Shown: one piece after another, positions 40,801 through 53,016 of the stretch
Layout: every line of letters begins with the position of its first letter
How positions within the stretch are numbered: the first letter of the stretch is position 1
Assembly (NCBI GenBank): GCA_003956705.1
Contig: QZCP01000173.1
Location: forward strand, 24,922-88,921
DNA length: 64,000 bases
Source: Brevipalpus yothersi
Taxonomy: Eukaryota; Arthropoda; Arachnida; Trombidiformes; Tenuipalpidae
Reading direction: 5' to 3'
Notes under the pieces: model-generated
Databases searched by the model: none
The model's input: only the letters and a program-made list of their open reading frames with translations
What the model was told of the DNA's origin: nothing
Made by a program: the position numbers and the translations under genes

Positions 40801-43800
40801 AACTTGAATGGATTGGATAGACAGTTGATCAGAGCTCTTTTAACTATTTAACTATATTTCACCTTGACAGCAACAAAGAATCCAACCTTTCACAATATGT
40901 GTGAAGAGGAAAGTAAACATAAGACATATATACAAGAATGACGAATAAAATAAAATAAATGTCAGAATGTAATGGAATAAAAAGAAAAGCTTGCCCAAAT
41001 GAATAAGCCAATGTTCTTAGTGAGTGTGAGAGTCAATAAGAAAGTGAATGGTAATGCAGAGGAAAACGGAACGATAAAAGATAAATGAACGACAAGATTG
41101 TGAAAGACCACAAAAGCTGGTAAACAGGATTACGATTGGAAGTCGAGTCCAGTGAATGGTAAATATGTGTGTGTGTCTGTATGAGTAAGTGTACTGAAAG
41201 ATGAAGAAAATCAGATTTCCTGGAAAAATGTCAATACCATCATGTGTATCGAAATCGCGCATTCTGCTAATGGAATGCAATCTGCCCTACTGATTGGAAA
41301 AGAATATGCATAGAAGAATCAAAATCATTCGTAATCAGGAAGCTTGATATCCCAGTTTCGATTTGATACATTCAATATAAAAGAATAAAAGACGACCAGA
41401 CAGATTACATGATTGAGATTACCTGTGCCCTAAGAGTTAGAAAAGATTACATGGTACCCACCTGGACATTTTAGAATGAAAATCACCCTAACGGCTACAG
41501 ATTGATCACTCATCAATTATGCGAATCAAATAATCAGAATTAAATCAAACATCTTTTCAGTGGGTAGACGATAGTTCATACATGAAAAATTTCACTTTTT
41601 CTTGAACGATAATAATCCTTCAATCTTTCCAAGATGAAGGTAAGCAATATCAAGTACACACTTTTTTGGGTGGGCAACAGATGAAGTCAAGAATGAAGAT
41701 TGAAGAAGTGGAAAACAGTTTTGTTTTGCATTTGAATTGTATTGGAGAAAAATTTCAATCTTCTCTCTCAATAAAGTTTTGCCTAGAGCAGTAAAATCTT
41801 CCGAATGAATGCTGATTCGATCGATTTGACTATTCTATACATCGAAAAGGTATGGAAAAATTGTACCAAAACGAATCTTTCAAAGCCAATCAAGTATTTG
41901 ATACTATGGTGTAAGATGGTTAAAATTGTGCATGCCAGAGTATTCAAATTGCTCAGCCCAGCATCACAGGAAGTGATAACTATTCCCTGTCTGTTGAGAG
42001 GCTGCAAGATCATAATCAACTAAAAATTTTGAGAAGAGCAAATGCTTGATTTTTCGGGAACTTGACTAGTGGCTGAAGATTAGGGGTTAAAAAAAGCTTA
42101 TGACCAGATCCCAGTGCAAGCAAGTCACTCATTTCCAAGTGGCAATGCAATCGAGAATTATGAGGGCTTGCTTGGTTGGAAGAATGGTGCGTCATACATG
42201 CTGTATATTGGTTTTCATTTCAGTTAGCAATTGAGTGAAACTAAACCGGCAATAAAGTAGAGATCTCATGCAGTGGATCGACTGATATGCTTTCAGATCA
42301 ATTGTCTGGAAATATTGACTTCTTAGGACTCCCCGGTAAGAGTCATCCTTTGGATGAGAATTGCCTAATTGAACACTCCATCCGGCTTGAAGTGATCACA
42401 CTGGTGTAAGTAAATATTATCAATAACACTAGTCCGAAAACTCCTCCGTTCAAAAGGAGAGAGAAACTAGAACGGAGGAATCGAATTACCAGTGCCAACA
42501 ATGTTTACCAAGGGAATGGTAGAAATGACTGTAACCCAACATGCGGTCTGTGGTGACCGGATGTTGACTTCACTCCTATGGAGGATGTTAATTGGTTGAC
42601 TCTAGTTCTACCTCTGATTTCAAAGCATTGAATGATTAATTAGTCACTCCGAGGAGAGAGGAATCGAAGTGAATTTCTATCTATCGAATGGTGTGAAAAC
42701 AGTCAGCTCAAGATGAGAATCGGTCACAGTGATGGTTCAACAAGAATTGAGTTGGTATTTTGAGGCTCTCTTGTGAGTGGATTGAGTGAAAATTATGGAG
42801 ATGAAAAACGATGATTATGGTTGAAAAAGAGGAAGAAAGTGTCAGAAATGTATTAGAAAATGGAACGCACTCCAAACGTGTTGATGATTCAAGTGAGTAT
42901 GGAAAGAAATTTAATTGATAAGGGTAGCGATGTGAATCATTATACAGTGGAAATGGTTTATCTAGGCCGAACAAGGAAAAATTATCATCATTAACAACCT
43001 CTACTCTTTTGCACTCCTTATTTTCTCTGAAAACTTCTTCATCTGGAGGTATTAGAATGCAAATCTTGTCGCTCAATTCTTTCTTGATCGAAGATAAGAG
43101 AAGAAGCGAGATGAATGTGTGAAAAAACGGTAGTTATGATCAACATTTGACAAATGGACATCTCATCAAAGTAGACAATTTCTCAAGTACAAAGAAATGT
43201 ACAGTAAGTTTGAGAGAAAAGCAAGGTTAATGTTGATAGTCAAATAGACGATACATCTTCAAGAATTCACATCATGATACAGACTCTCGTTCAAAGAACA
43301 GTTAGATCATATAGAAGTTGAGAAGGTGTGTGTGTGCAACTTATGGTACGTGATGAGTTCATTCATTAATGATCATTAAGGAAAGTTTGAGTCTTCAGAA
43401 TCGATGGTAAAGTAACCTTCATCAGGTGAACACATGGAAGAAAAAAGTCTAGATATTCTAAATCTGATCAAGAAACTCAGATCATGCCATAAATTGAAGA
43501 GAGAGATGTGTGTGTGGACATGGCTCAAAGGATTTTGTGTACTAGAATTTGTTTTTTATACGCTCAGAGAAGTAATGAAGAAAGTATCAATAGCCATGTT
43601 GGATAGAGGAGAGTAATAATGCTGGAATGAAAGGCTTACGAGTGTGAGAAGAAATAAATCGAGATTCTTTGCGAACAGGAAGAAAAGAAGGGATCGGACT
43701 TCCACTCATTACATCAAATCACGTTTCTGTAGCTACATTTTATTTTATCCTTCCACATCAGAAAGCGTTACTGTGGTGGCTATCATGTAAGACTGAATGT

Positions 43801-45636
43801 GTATGAATGCATGTGTGTGTGTGTGTGTGAAAGAGAGGTTAAGATTAGAAAGGGAGGAGAGATAGACAGCAGATAAATGTGATAATAGAGCACGATGAGA
43901 GTTGTGTTGTGGTTCTCATAAGATTAGCTAATCGGATTCTGAGGTACTCAATAAATCATCATGAATGAACGAACAAGTATTCGATCAAATTGAAAGATAA
44001 GAGACAGAGCAGGAGAGAGGGGGAAAGAGAAAAATTTAACTATTTCCTATCAATATCAGTCTGGATACTGGTGGCATTTCATAGTGGCCAATGTGAATCA
44101 ATTAGAAAATCATTGTGAAAAAGAGGTAAAAAATAACAATGACTGCAGCCCATAATCTCACATTGCTGTTCAGGTGAACAGTATGCTTATCAGCTAATAT
44201 GGAGATGATAAGATAAAATTGACTCTTTTAGACTGGAAATGGTCTCTTCAATGATTGGTTATGGTTAACTATTCTTGTTATGATGAGTGTTATTACTGAT
44301 CAGTAAAGCGGTTTTTATTCCCTTCAAGGGTGTGTAGCTAGATGTAAGCGAGTTGTTGATAAATCATAAAGACTTCAAATTGGGTGAGAGAGAGAAGAAG
44401 AAGAAGAAGAAGAAGAGAAGACTGGATGATAACGACGAATACCTTATGGTTTTAAACAGGCAATAAGTGGGCAAAAAAATAGCGAAACAGGAAGAAAGAT
44501 ATTTCACTTACGTGGTTGAGATTCGGCCATTTCTAGCGCTGTGATACCTAATGACCAGAGGTCACTACGATTGTCGTATGTAGCCTCAGGATTTTCATCA
44601 CATGCAATCACTTCTGGAGCCATCCAGTATGGTGTACCAATGAATGTATTTCGCCGGCCAATTGTGCGATCCAATTGAGCACTAACACCGAAATCAACCA
44701 ATTTAACTTCAGCATTATCAGTGAGCAACACATTTTGTCCTTTTATATCTCTATGAATAATTTTGTTGGTATGTAGATGAGCTAATCCACGCAATATTTC
44801 ACGGCAAACATACGCAATCCATTCTTCTTTCAATGAATTACCCTTAGTAGCTATAGAAAGTGAGAGAAAACATAATCATGGAATGAGCAAAACAATTCTC
44901 AAGCTATTTCATCTGTGAAAACTATCAGATAGTTCATGATATGTAAGCAAAGCATGAAAGATGATGGTCGATGTAATCTCAATCGAGCAGTTTATCTCCT
45001 ATCATCGTCGAAAAAGTTCTGTTCTTGGTAATGAAATTCTCTTCTCTCTATTACACTGGTGTCGAATAGCTTTGATCATCATGATAACAAGAGTATCTCT
45101 TTCTTCTCATTTTTCATGAACTTCATAAGAAGTAGCATTTTTTTCATCCGATCATGAAAAAATAGAGAAAGAGAGATGACACAAAGATTATGGCTGCCAT
45201 TGGAATGAGATTTATGGTGGAGAAAGCTGATGATGTTATAAAAGTGACATATTTACTCACATTTAACTAAATCAGTCACTGAGCCAGCGCCACAGTATTC
45301 CATTACAAGCCATAGCTTGTCATCTTTTCCTGGTGGACTTTTATCAATGAATGCACCATAATATGTAGCTATATTTCGATGATGTGAATACTTTTTGAGC
45401 ACATTAATCTCTAATTTTATTTCTTCCTCTTCATCTTCGGTAACATCCATAATCTTGATGGCAGCAAGTTGGCCTGTACGTGTGTGTCGACCCTTATATA
45501 CCTGTCCATACGTTCCATTGCCGACCACTTCGATGAGATCAAATATACCAGCAGGATCTTTTAAAGAATTTAAATCAATATCATCAAGAGTGGCTAGAGG
45601 AGCTCCACTGGCTGGTTGAGATGAGTTGAATGCCAT
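31772..45636 (-). CDS. msn: Misshapen/TNIK/MINK/MAP4K4-type germinal-centre kinase with CNH domain
   Basis: Thirteen exons join in phase on the minus strand: 45636-45261, 44850-44512, 39756-38691, 38481-38435, 38362-38271, 38070-37606, 36955-36722, 36325-35930, 34335-34269, 32661-32411, 32325-32247, 32178-31958 and 31855-31772 (1238 residues). The Ser/Thr kinase domain has GNGTYGQV 39-46, Lys61, HRD 158-160 and DFG 178-180. A long Pro/Ser/Asn/Asp-rich middle carries RPLPPTP-type SH3-ligand motifs. The C-terminal citron-homology domain (about 920-1225) has the strongly conserved EIRKYKKRFNSDILCAALWG start. In flies misshapen acts upstream of JNK and in Hippo signalling; vertebrate TNIK is a Wnt/TCF kinase. 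The start is the ATG at 45636, giving MAFNSSQP. The coiled-coil block rich in Glu, Arg and Gln that follows the kinase domain in TNIK and MAP4K4 is not present in the contiguous exon 39756-38691. Confidence 0.93.
32662..34268 (-). other. Intron of the msn-type kinase (1.6 kb)
   Basis: The intron lies between two CNH exons. Frames inside are short and lack conserved motifs. Nothing further is supported. Confidence 0.6.
34336..35929 (-). other. Intron of the msn-type kinase (1.6 kb) with a GA tract
   Basis: The intron lies between two CNH exons. It contains a (GA)n tract at 34807-34845 and otherwise no recognisable feature. Confidence 0.6.
34807..34845. repeat. (GA)n microsatellite
   Basis: A 39-base GA run in an msn intron. 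Confidence 0.95.
36956..37605 (-). other. Intron of the msn-type kinase (650 bp)
   Basis: The intron separates the Ser/Asn-rich exon 6 from exon 7. I see no conserved coding or RNA feature in it. The kinase intron at 36326-36721 (396 bp) is equally bare. Confidence 0.55.
39757..44511 (-). other. Large intron within the kinase-domain coding region of msn (4.8 kb)
   Basis: This is by far the largest intron in the window. It splits the kinase domain after the ALEMAES block (subdomain IX). It holds short TG runs, a GAA-rich stretch near 44395-44415 and a small inverted repeat at 42446-42480. I found no conserved frame on either strand that would indicate a nested gene. Its size suggests regulatory content. 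Confidence 0.6.
44851..45260 (-). other. First coding intron of msn (410 bp)
   Basis: The intron lies between the first two kinase exons. Both splice junctions are clear, and no other feature is seen. Confidence 0.55.
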
Positions 45637-45897
45637 CGTGTTGATCAAAATTTGTCAACACTCACAGCAAGAACTGTGAAAACAGAAAATTTAGTCAATC
45701 CTGGAGAGAAAGAGAGGGACCGAGGATGGAGGAAAAAAAACAGGAGTCAATTGATGATGATCAACGAAAGTTTATACAGTATGTGTATGTGTGTACTAGT
45801 ATCAGATGTGATGATGGATAGAGAATGAGAAATTCACTCTCACCCGCTTGCTGTTTTTCAAACCAGATATCAGATGAATTAAAGAGACGAGAAAGAA

Positions 45898-45908
<11 letters not shown>

Positions 45909-45964
<56 letters not shown>
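45909..45964. repeat. (GA)n microsatellite
   Basis: A 56-base GA run upstream of the msn-type kinase start, flanked by longer purine-rich DNA. Confidence 0.95.
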
Positions 45965-45967
<3 letters not shown>

Positions 45968-46106
45968 AGGAAGAAGAAAAAGAAGAAGAAGAAAGAGGAA
46001 GAGAGAAAGAGAAAACCAGGGAGAGAGAGTGCAATGGTCTTTCAACGAGAAGAGATGAGGGAAAAATTTATCTTCTTACAGACAAATCTTATTTCCTTTC
46101 GTTCTC

Positions 46107-46112
<6 letters not shown>

Positions 46113-46150
<38 letters not shown>
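46113..46150. repeat. (CT)n microsatellite
   Basis: A 38-base CT run 148 bases from the GA run at 45909-45964 and complementary to it. Confidence 0.95.
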
Positions 46151-46155
<5 letters not shown>

Positions 46156-47252
46156 ATCAGCACACCATAACAATAGAGAACATCAGCTAGCGGATCAGAA
46201 CACCTACCAGAACAATTTGAATACAATTTTGCAATCGATTGGAGAGAGAGATGGCCAGTAGAAGATGATGATGATTTTCTGGTAGCAGTCAATTGAGGCG
46301 TTAATACTATACTGTATTCGAATATAGCAAAACACACAGACAGAAATTATTTAAGCTCGAGGAAGCAAATAAAATCGAATGCACATTGGAAAATAGTCAC
46401 GAGCATAATGATGATTCTCCAATTTCAAAGGATGAAAGTATATCAGTTCATAAGTGGAAATTCACAGTATGCTGTCATCACTGATGATGATGATGCTACA
46501 CACATACACGATATACAAACATTAACCAAATATTTCAATATTTATTGAAAACGACGGTTGATGCGGATGTAAAAAAATGATAAAGAGAGAGAGTTGGTTG
46601 CACCAAGAGAGAGCTAAAGTGACACTCTCCTCTGAGAAGAGAGTAACATTCACCCAAAAGGCTTTTCGTCAGAGGGAGAGAGATAGATAGGAAGAGAGAA
46701 ATTAAAATAGGCAATTTGATTAGATCACTTTTGGGCTTCACCACAATCCAATGGTACACCACTATAAATATTGACACACACACAAAAGATGGTCACACTG
46801 GAAGCATGGCAAAAGAGTAATCAATTAACTAAGAAGGTGGTAGTGATGATGATGGACCAAGAAAGAGGAGGAGGAGGAGGGCTGCGGCCACACAGTAATG
46901 TATGAATGAAAAAAGATGAGAAAGAGAAGAAAGTCTTTTCTCTCGACCAGAACACTGAATGTATGTGTTGTGATCGATCTCTCTTGTACAGCCAAGCTGT
47001 CTGTGTGTGTGTGTGTGCAATGAGAGACTTTTAAAAAGACTTTTTATGCACTGCGCAAAGGTTACTGAAAAGTCTGCTGTCATCTGCTGGTACAGTCTGA
47101 TATCATGATAATAATAATAACAACAGCATGATGAAACTTTTGACACCGATAGTTCATAACTGGCTGTATTTGTTGGTGTTCGGTGAGATTCTGATTTTGA
47201 TCATGAAAATTGTTTCTTGATATTTTAATTGGTGAAGTTTTGGTTATGTGAC

Positions 47253-48967
47253 ATGGAGGCTGAGGATGGAGATTGTAGTGATAAGTCCGATGGTGGTGAG
47301 CCATTCGGTATCAGTTTTGAGGATGATGATGGAGATAATCATCGATTGGTTGAAAGTTTGTTCGAATTCGATTTTTCACGGGATGTTACTTTAGTTAAGA
47401 AAGCTGTGGGAACATTTGCTTCATCTGTGGTTTCGGACAATTTTCTCAAAGGATGTAAATGGTACCGTCATATCAGCTACTTTTTTATGACCTGTTTCTC
47501 TCTAACTAATATACTTTGACTTTTTTTTCCAGGTCTCCGGACGGTTCTTGTCTGTTGACGAATAGTGAAGATAAAGTTTTGAGAGTTTTTAATTTACCAA
47601 ATGAATTCTATTCTCAACCCTTAGAACCTTGTTTACAGGAAGAGATGGTCAGTATGAGCAATGAAAAATTGTCTACTCACGTGAAACTTATGTATTTTTT
47701 TCATACCAGAATCCTACTCTTTCAATGAAAGAAAGCGAGCTAATATATGATTACTGCTGGTATCCAAAGATGACTTCACTAGAGCCAACAACTTGCTTGT
47801 AATTTGAATTTTATTATTATTTTCTTAATCAGAACCCTGAGATCTATATCTAACCACTATCTAATTTTGGCTTCAATATTTCCAGTTTCTTAACCACTAG
47901 TAGAAATAATCCTATTCACATGTGGGATGCTTATACGGGTAAAATAGCAGCATCTTTTTGTCCTTACAATCATTTAGATGAAGTTATATCAGCCTACTCT
48001 TTGGCTTTCTCACCTGATGGTAGCAAAATATATGCTGGATTCAAGAAATGTGTCAAAATTTTTGATACAGCGCTTCCTGGACGAATTTTCGAGGAACGTT
48101 CAACTTATGGCAAGTTTATTTTCCCATCAAAATGGCATTGTCATCAACTTATTCTCTTTCTAAATCCAGCCAACAAGTCTGGCCAACATGGCATCATCTC
48201 ATCGATCGCTGTCAATCCGCGTAAAAGTTCTGTCTATGCTCTTGGATCATACACTAAGCAGATTGGTCTTTATGAGGAACCAAATGGTGATCCAATTTGT
48301 ATATTGTTAGGACAAAAAGGCGGGATAACTCAACTCATGTTTTCTCCTGATGGTACAAAACTTTTTAGTGGTGGACGACGAGTATGACCAGGCTCATTCG
48401 AATACCATGATCTTTTGTTTATATTCTGAATTTTCTCTTCTAGGACTCTGAAATACTCTGCTGGGATATGCGGAATCTCAGTACAATACTTTATTCGATG
48501 AAAAGAGTTGTTGAAACTCATCAGAGGGTATATTTTGATATCACCCCTGATGGCCGGTATCTAGTCACAGGAAGCGATGATGGTATGGTATTTATTTATG
48601 ATCTTAAAGAGTATTCACAATCTGAGGATGTTAAGCAACCAAGCAAATCATTCAAGGCTTTCATGAATAATGCTAATGGAGCCAGGTAAAATACATAATT
48701 AATTTATTTTCAGCGAATGGAGGACTGAAGACATTGTGAAATGTCATATATCAGCTTTCAGGACTCGCTTTTTGACTTATCTATCATAAATCTACTCTTC
48801 TTCGTATTTTCAATAGCTGGCATCCAACTCTTCCGTTGATCGCCACATCTTCAGGACAGCGAAGTTGGCCAGACCTTGTTGCAAGTGATGACGAGGACCA
48901 TCATTTCACCAAAAAAATGAGCCATGGACCGAATTCACTGAACCTATGGTGGCTTGAAATGAAGTAG
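47253..48967 (+). CDS. WRAP53: WRAP53/TCAB1, WD40 telomerase Cajal-body protein
   Basis: Exons 47253-47461, 47533-47647, 47710-47798, 47886-48109, 48170-48381, 48444-48685 and 48817-48967 give 413 residues. The protein binds CAB-box scaRNAs and, in vertebrates, telomerase RNA, and carries them to Cajal bodies. The family signature is clear: KWSPDGSCLL, YDYCWYP, SRNNPIHMWDAYTG, LAFSPDGSKIYAGF, GQHGIISSIAVNP, GGITQLMFSPDGTKLFSGGR and LCWDMRN mark successive WD40 blades. The N-terminus is acidic and much shorter than in mammals (human 548 residues). The fourth junction appears to use a GC-AG intron (48110-48169). If it were retained, 20 extra residues not found in the family would be added without a stop. 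The gene diverges from the msn-type kinase. Confidence 0.9.
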
Positions 48968-49585
48968 AAACTCTCAATTCTAGCACTTGTATAAGGAACA
49001 GAAAACAACACAGAAAAAGTAGAGGAGACTAGATCTCTACCTCAGACATCTAATTTGCTGTTTAATTTCATCTCAAACATTTTTTGTCAATACTGTTCGT
49101 CATAACGAACCTTATTGAGGTCATATTACTTGACAACAAAATTGTATAGACAAAAATTTTTCTAGAAAAGAAATATTTCATCATCATTTGATACAACATT
49201 TTTTGTGATTGATTTCTCAAAATCTTTAGAACGAGACGTTGATCCCGGGTACGGAAAAAGGACTGGATAATGTGGCTCAAAGTATCAATGGGCTTCTCAA
49301 CTAACGGAAGTCAGTCTAGGCATCAAAGTTGTGGAACAATGTAGAGGAAACTTTCACACACAATTGTCAGTCAATTGTTCTAATAGCTTTATATTTAGTT
49401 GCTAGAAATTCAATTCCATACAAAAGAGATCCTTGAGAAGCACAACAATCTCATCAACTTGTTATGGACGAAAAAATTCAACTGATTCTTTTTCTCTCTC
49501 CCGCTTCTGACATTCTGCTCACTTGTGAAGCGTTAGTAAGTTCAATCTCAGTTTGAGTGACAATTTTATCCAAGCTACTTAAGAA
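48968..49585. other. Spacer between WRAP53 and the SLC22 cluster
   Basis: These 618 bases hold the WRAP53 3' UTR and the promoter of the first transporter. No gene or RNA motif was recognised. Confidence 0.55.
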
Positions 49586-51492
49586 ATGGACGCTGTCGAT
49601 GAGCCCGAAGGTCCCAGGTCAGCTGAAAAAGATAATCTCGTCAATATGAATAAAGATGGCGATGATGATGGACCAATTGAACATGTTTCCGATTTGATCG
49701 GCTCTTGGGGACCATTTCAGCGGCGACTTTTCTTTCTTGCCATCATTGTCTATGCAGTATCTCCTTTCTCGAATGCTAGTCTTGAATTTTATATGGTGAA
49801 AAGTAATTTTTGGTGCAAGTCTGGAAATACTGAGGTTAGTTATCTGTAACATAGCAGTTCTCTTATATTTGGTGCTCAAATGTTCGATGATTTTTCTCAA
49901 TGTTCTTAATTTAAATCAGGTAATATCATACACTCAGCAAAAGTCGTGTGAAGTTGGATCTTGCATCGAATGGGTACATAACACTACAAGAACAACTTTG
50001 GTCAAAGAGGTGGGATCATTTTGAAACACTAGGATTTTCGATGATTAATCTCAATTTCATTTCAGTGGAATCTCATCTGTGATAGATTTTGGATTGCTTC
50101 CCTGGTACTATCAGCATATCAATTTGGCTACTTGATTTCCAGTTTTCTGATTGGATTCATCTCAGATCAATATGGTCGAAAGTTTGCTGTTATTGTCTGC
50201 CTGGTGATCGAAGTTATTTGTTTCCTTGGTGGTGCACTTTCACCATCAGTAGAATTTTTTCTTGTGTTCAGATTCATAGCTGGGATCGGAGGATATGGTC
50301 GATTTTTGGGATTACTCTTATTGCGTAAGTATTCACCTGATGGCAAAAATTTAGGTAATAACCACCACTTACGACTAACAATTACCTACCTTAACCATCG
50401 ACCTGTAGTTGTGGAAACTGTTGGACCTAAATTACGAGGGAAAATCGTCGCCGCATATGAATGGATATGGCACTGTGGCATTTTATTGATGATACTGATA
50501 ACATATTTTGTGGAAAGTTTTCGTCATTTATATCTTGGAGTTGCCATATATCAATTCTTGTGCTTATTTTTGATGATTTACAAAGTGCAAGAATCAGTTC
50601 GTTGGCAACTTGTTACGGGTAGAGTAGATTCTGCTCGTCGTACATTGCATCAATATGTCCAGCTGAACAGTGACCAGGAGAAGGCTGTTTTCGAGCGTAA
50701 ATTGGATAAATTAAGTCGATTTCTATCGAAACACAATTCTGCCGAAGAACGATCCAAGACCATCATCGATGTATGGCGAGTCCCGAGACTTCTCAGATAC
50801 TGTTTAACTCTATACGTTTTCTGGTTTGTTCAAACTTTCTTCTTCTACGGCTTGAAGTATAATGCTCTCGATCTCACCGGAAATTATTTCATCAACATGG
50901 CTATGATACAACAATCATCTTTGATTGCAAATATCTTTGTCTTCTGGAAAGTGGAAAAATTTCCCCGAAAAACTTTGCTTTTCGCCTGTATGGTCATCGC
51001 ATCAGTATCACTATTCACCACCATTCCTTTGGCAGTTAATCATATATTCTTCCGTAATATTGCACTTATGGTGGGAAATTTTGCGATTGCAATGAACGGA
51101 ATGATCATCTACACTTACACTGCCGAACTTTTTCCCACCACTATGAGACAGCTTGCTTTGGGTAGTTGCTCAGTGTTTGGTAGAGTTGGATCTATTTCTG
51201 CTCCATTTATTCTTCAATTGGTAAGTTGAATAAATTGAAATGATCTTGAGAAGTGTTGCTTCTTCCATCCTTCAACTTAATTGTCTCATTATTTTTCTTT
51301 TCTTCTGATCACCAGAATCGTTACATGAGTATTAAGTACACACTCTGTATTTTCGCCTCACTTGGTGTTCTAGGAGCTCTTATTGCTCTTCTATTGCCGG
51401 AGACTCGAGGCAGAGAGATTCCAGATACGGTTCAAGATATGCTCGAAATGACTGGAGAGAAACCCAAGGAACAAACAATTCCTTCAAAATAA
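49586..51492 (+). CDS. SLC22-type organic ion transporter, copy A
   Basis: Exons 49586-49834, 49920-50009, 50066-50324, 50409-51220 and 51316-51492 give 528 residues. This is a major-facilitator protein with about 12 membrane segments. SLC22 hallmarks are HVSDLIGSWGPFQRRLF before the first membrane span, a Cys-containing extracellular loop with an N-glycosylation site (WVHNTTRT), WNLICDRFWIAS, the MFS motif SDQYGRK after TM2, and a PESxRW-type motif (here QESVRW) before the central cytoplasmic loop. LFPTTMRQLALGSCS and LPETRGREIPDT lie near the end. SLC22 carriers move organic cations, anions or carnitine across the plasma membrane; the substrate cannot be told from sequence. Intron 3 (84 bp) is in frame and has no stop. 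AATAAA overlaps the stop codon (51488-51493). Confidence 0.88.
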
Positions 51493-52463
51493 AGAACCGA
51501 TTTAAATTACTCATCATCTTATAAACATAGATAAATGTAATTTTATGCATTCATTATATATCATGAAGTAGATTTGATCTAATTTTTTAGCTATTAATCA
51601 CAGGAAAAAGAAATTTTCTCATCTATTTTCCGGGGAAATTTGTTCTCTACTTGTATTCTTGAGAGATGAATAAGTAGATAACACAAGTTTTCCCAGAAAA
51701 TAGATGTGAAAATTTCTAACTCTGATATTAGACATAATTTATCAGATAAATTTTCTACATTAAATTAATATTTCCTTTCTCAAAAAATTAAACTAATCGT
51801 CAAAAACTAAGCTTCTAGACAAGTAAACGAAAGAAAAAACATTTTCCAAAAACTAGGCGTAGATTTTTTCCTTACTGGCTAACAAATTGAAAGAGTATTC
51901 TAGTATTCTATCTCATTATTCATGAGTTCATATTCATCTACATGTACCTCTGACAGTTGAAATTTGATAGTTTTCCATAGTTTTTGGGAGCACTCTTCTG
52001 TTTAAAGGGTGACTTCTTGAAGTTGATGAAGCTTCCATGATTTTCAAGGTAAACATTTGGGCACCGGAAAAATCATGTAAAACACAGCCCTGCTCACCCA
52101 CCTTAAATTAAAATAATTAATTCCCAGTGAACGTTGATTGAATGCACCTCAGGATTGAATATATCACAGTTACTGGATATCAGTTTTTTCATCGGTCAAC
52201 TATCTCAACATACAGTATGAGCCTTCCCAATGCTCAAAATCTTCCCTCTTTTTTCACTTCCTACTCTTTTCGTGTATCAGTTGTCTGTTGAGAAAACCTT
52301 GAAGTTCGAGAAGTTCGTTGATCAGCCTTGATAATTCCAACTGGAAGGACAAACCTGATTCTCTCATGTTGTTAAAAATTTTCAACTAATCCAAATACAT
52401 GTCTCCAATCACTATAGAATCGATGAGTTCAAATCGAAAATTTTGCTAAACAATAATTGTTGA
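51493..52463. other. Spacer between SLC22 copy A and the orphan first exon
   Basis: This AT-rich stretch is probably the 3' flank of copy A and the upstream region of the extra exon. The block around 52352-52390 (TCTCATGTTG...AAATTTTCAA) resembles sequence upstream of copy C. No gene is seen. Confidence 0.5.
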
Positions 52464-52727
52464 ATGATAATGACCATTTCCGGAAAACCAGAGAATGTTT
52501 TATCAGCTGAGACAAAAAGTTTGGTGCAATCGAATAACAAAGAAAATAAAGATGAAAATGGTGAATCCATAAAACATGTGTCAGATATTATTGGTTCATG
52601 GGGTAAGTTTCAGAAGTGGTTGTTCTTCTATGGGAGCATTGTGTACATTGTTTCACCATTTACGGGCGCTAGTCTTGATTATTATATGGTAAAAAGTGAT
52701 TTTTGGTGCCAATCAGAAGCCTCATTG
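52464..52727 (+). CDS. Orphan SLC22 first exon, possible alternative start of copy B
   Basis: A 264-base open exon begins with ATG (second ATG at 52470) and ends with a good donor (TTG/GTAAGA) in phase 0. It encodes the same part as exon 1 of copies A, B and C, namely HVSDIIGSWGKFQKWLFF, VSPFTGASLDYYMVKSDFWC. It is the same length as copy B exon 1. No matching exons 2-5 occur before copy B begins at 53017. It is either a relic of a deleted gene or an alternative first exon that could splice in phase to copy B exon 2 at 53544. The intact frame and donor favour use, but this is unproven. Confidence 0.6.
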
Positions 52728-53016
52728 GTAAGATATGCTATTTTATATTTCGAAAGATCTTGAGAAGAATTCAGTAGTCTAGTTTTTTGCATTTTTTCTA
52801 TGATTTTCACATCATTCTGGATCATTTTGTCTTATTCTCTGCAATGACCCCTTTCAGTGAATGTAGAAAAAATCCTTGAAGTATAATCAGCTAAAATAGT
52901 CATGATTCTGTTGACTGGGTAGGAAGACAAGTTTAAATTAGTTCGTTCTACGATCAACTAAAAAGTGATCTTTTCAATCATTTCAAGTTTTGCCAGTATG
53001 TTGTTGTGAGTTAGCC

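Larger units (their letters stand above)
45637..47252. promoter_or_regulatory. Shared divergent 5' region of msn and WRAP53
   Basis: The two starts are 1.6 kb apart and diverge. The interval holds a long (GA)n tract (45909-45964), an oppositely oriented (CT)n tract (46113-46150), GAAGAA repeats and several shorter GAGAG clusters. A plausible acceptor lies just upstream of the msn start on the minus strand (TTTTCACAG), so msn probably has a 5' UTR exon further up. GAGA-type tracts near promoters can bind GAGA-factor-like proteins in arthropods; that role is inferred here. Confidence 0.45.

Noticed and set aside
43434..43616. 60-codon frame in the large msn intron
   Set aside because: It is short, hydrophobic/basic and without recognised similarity. 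Such length is expected by chance.
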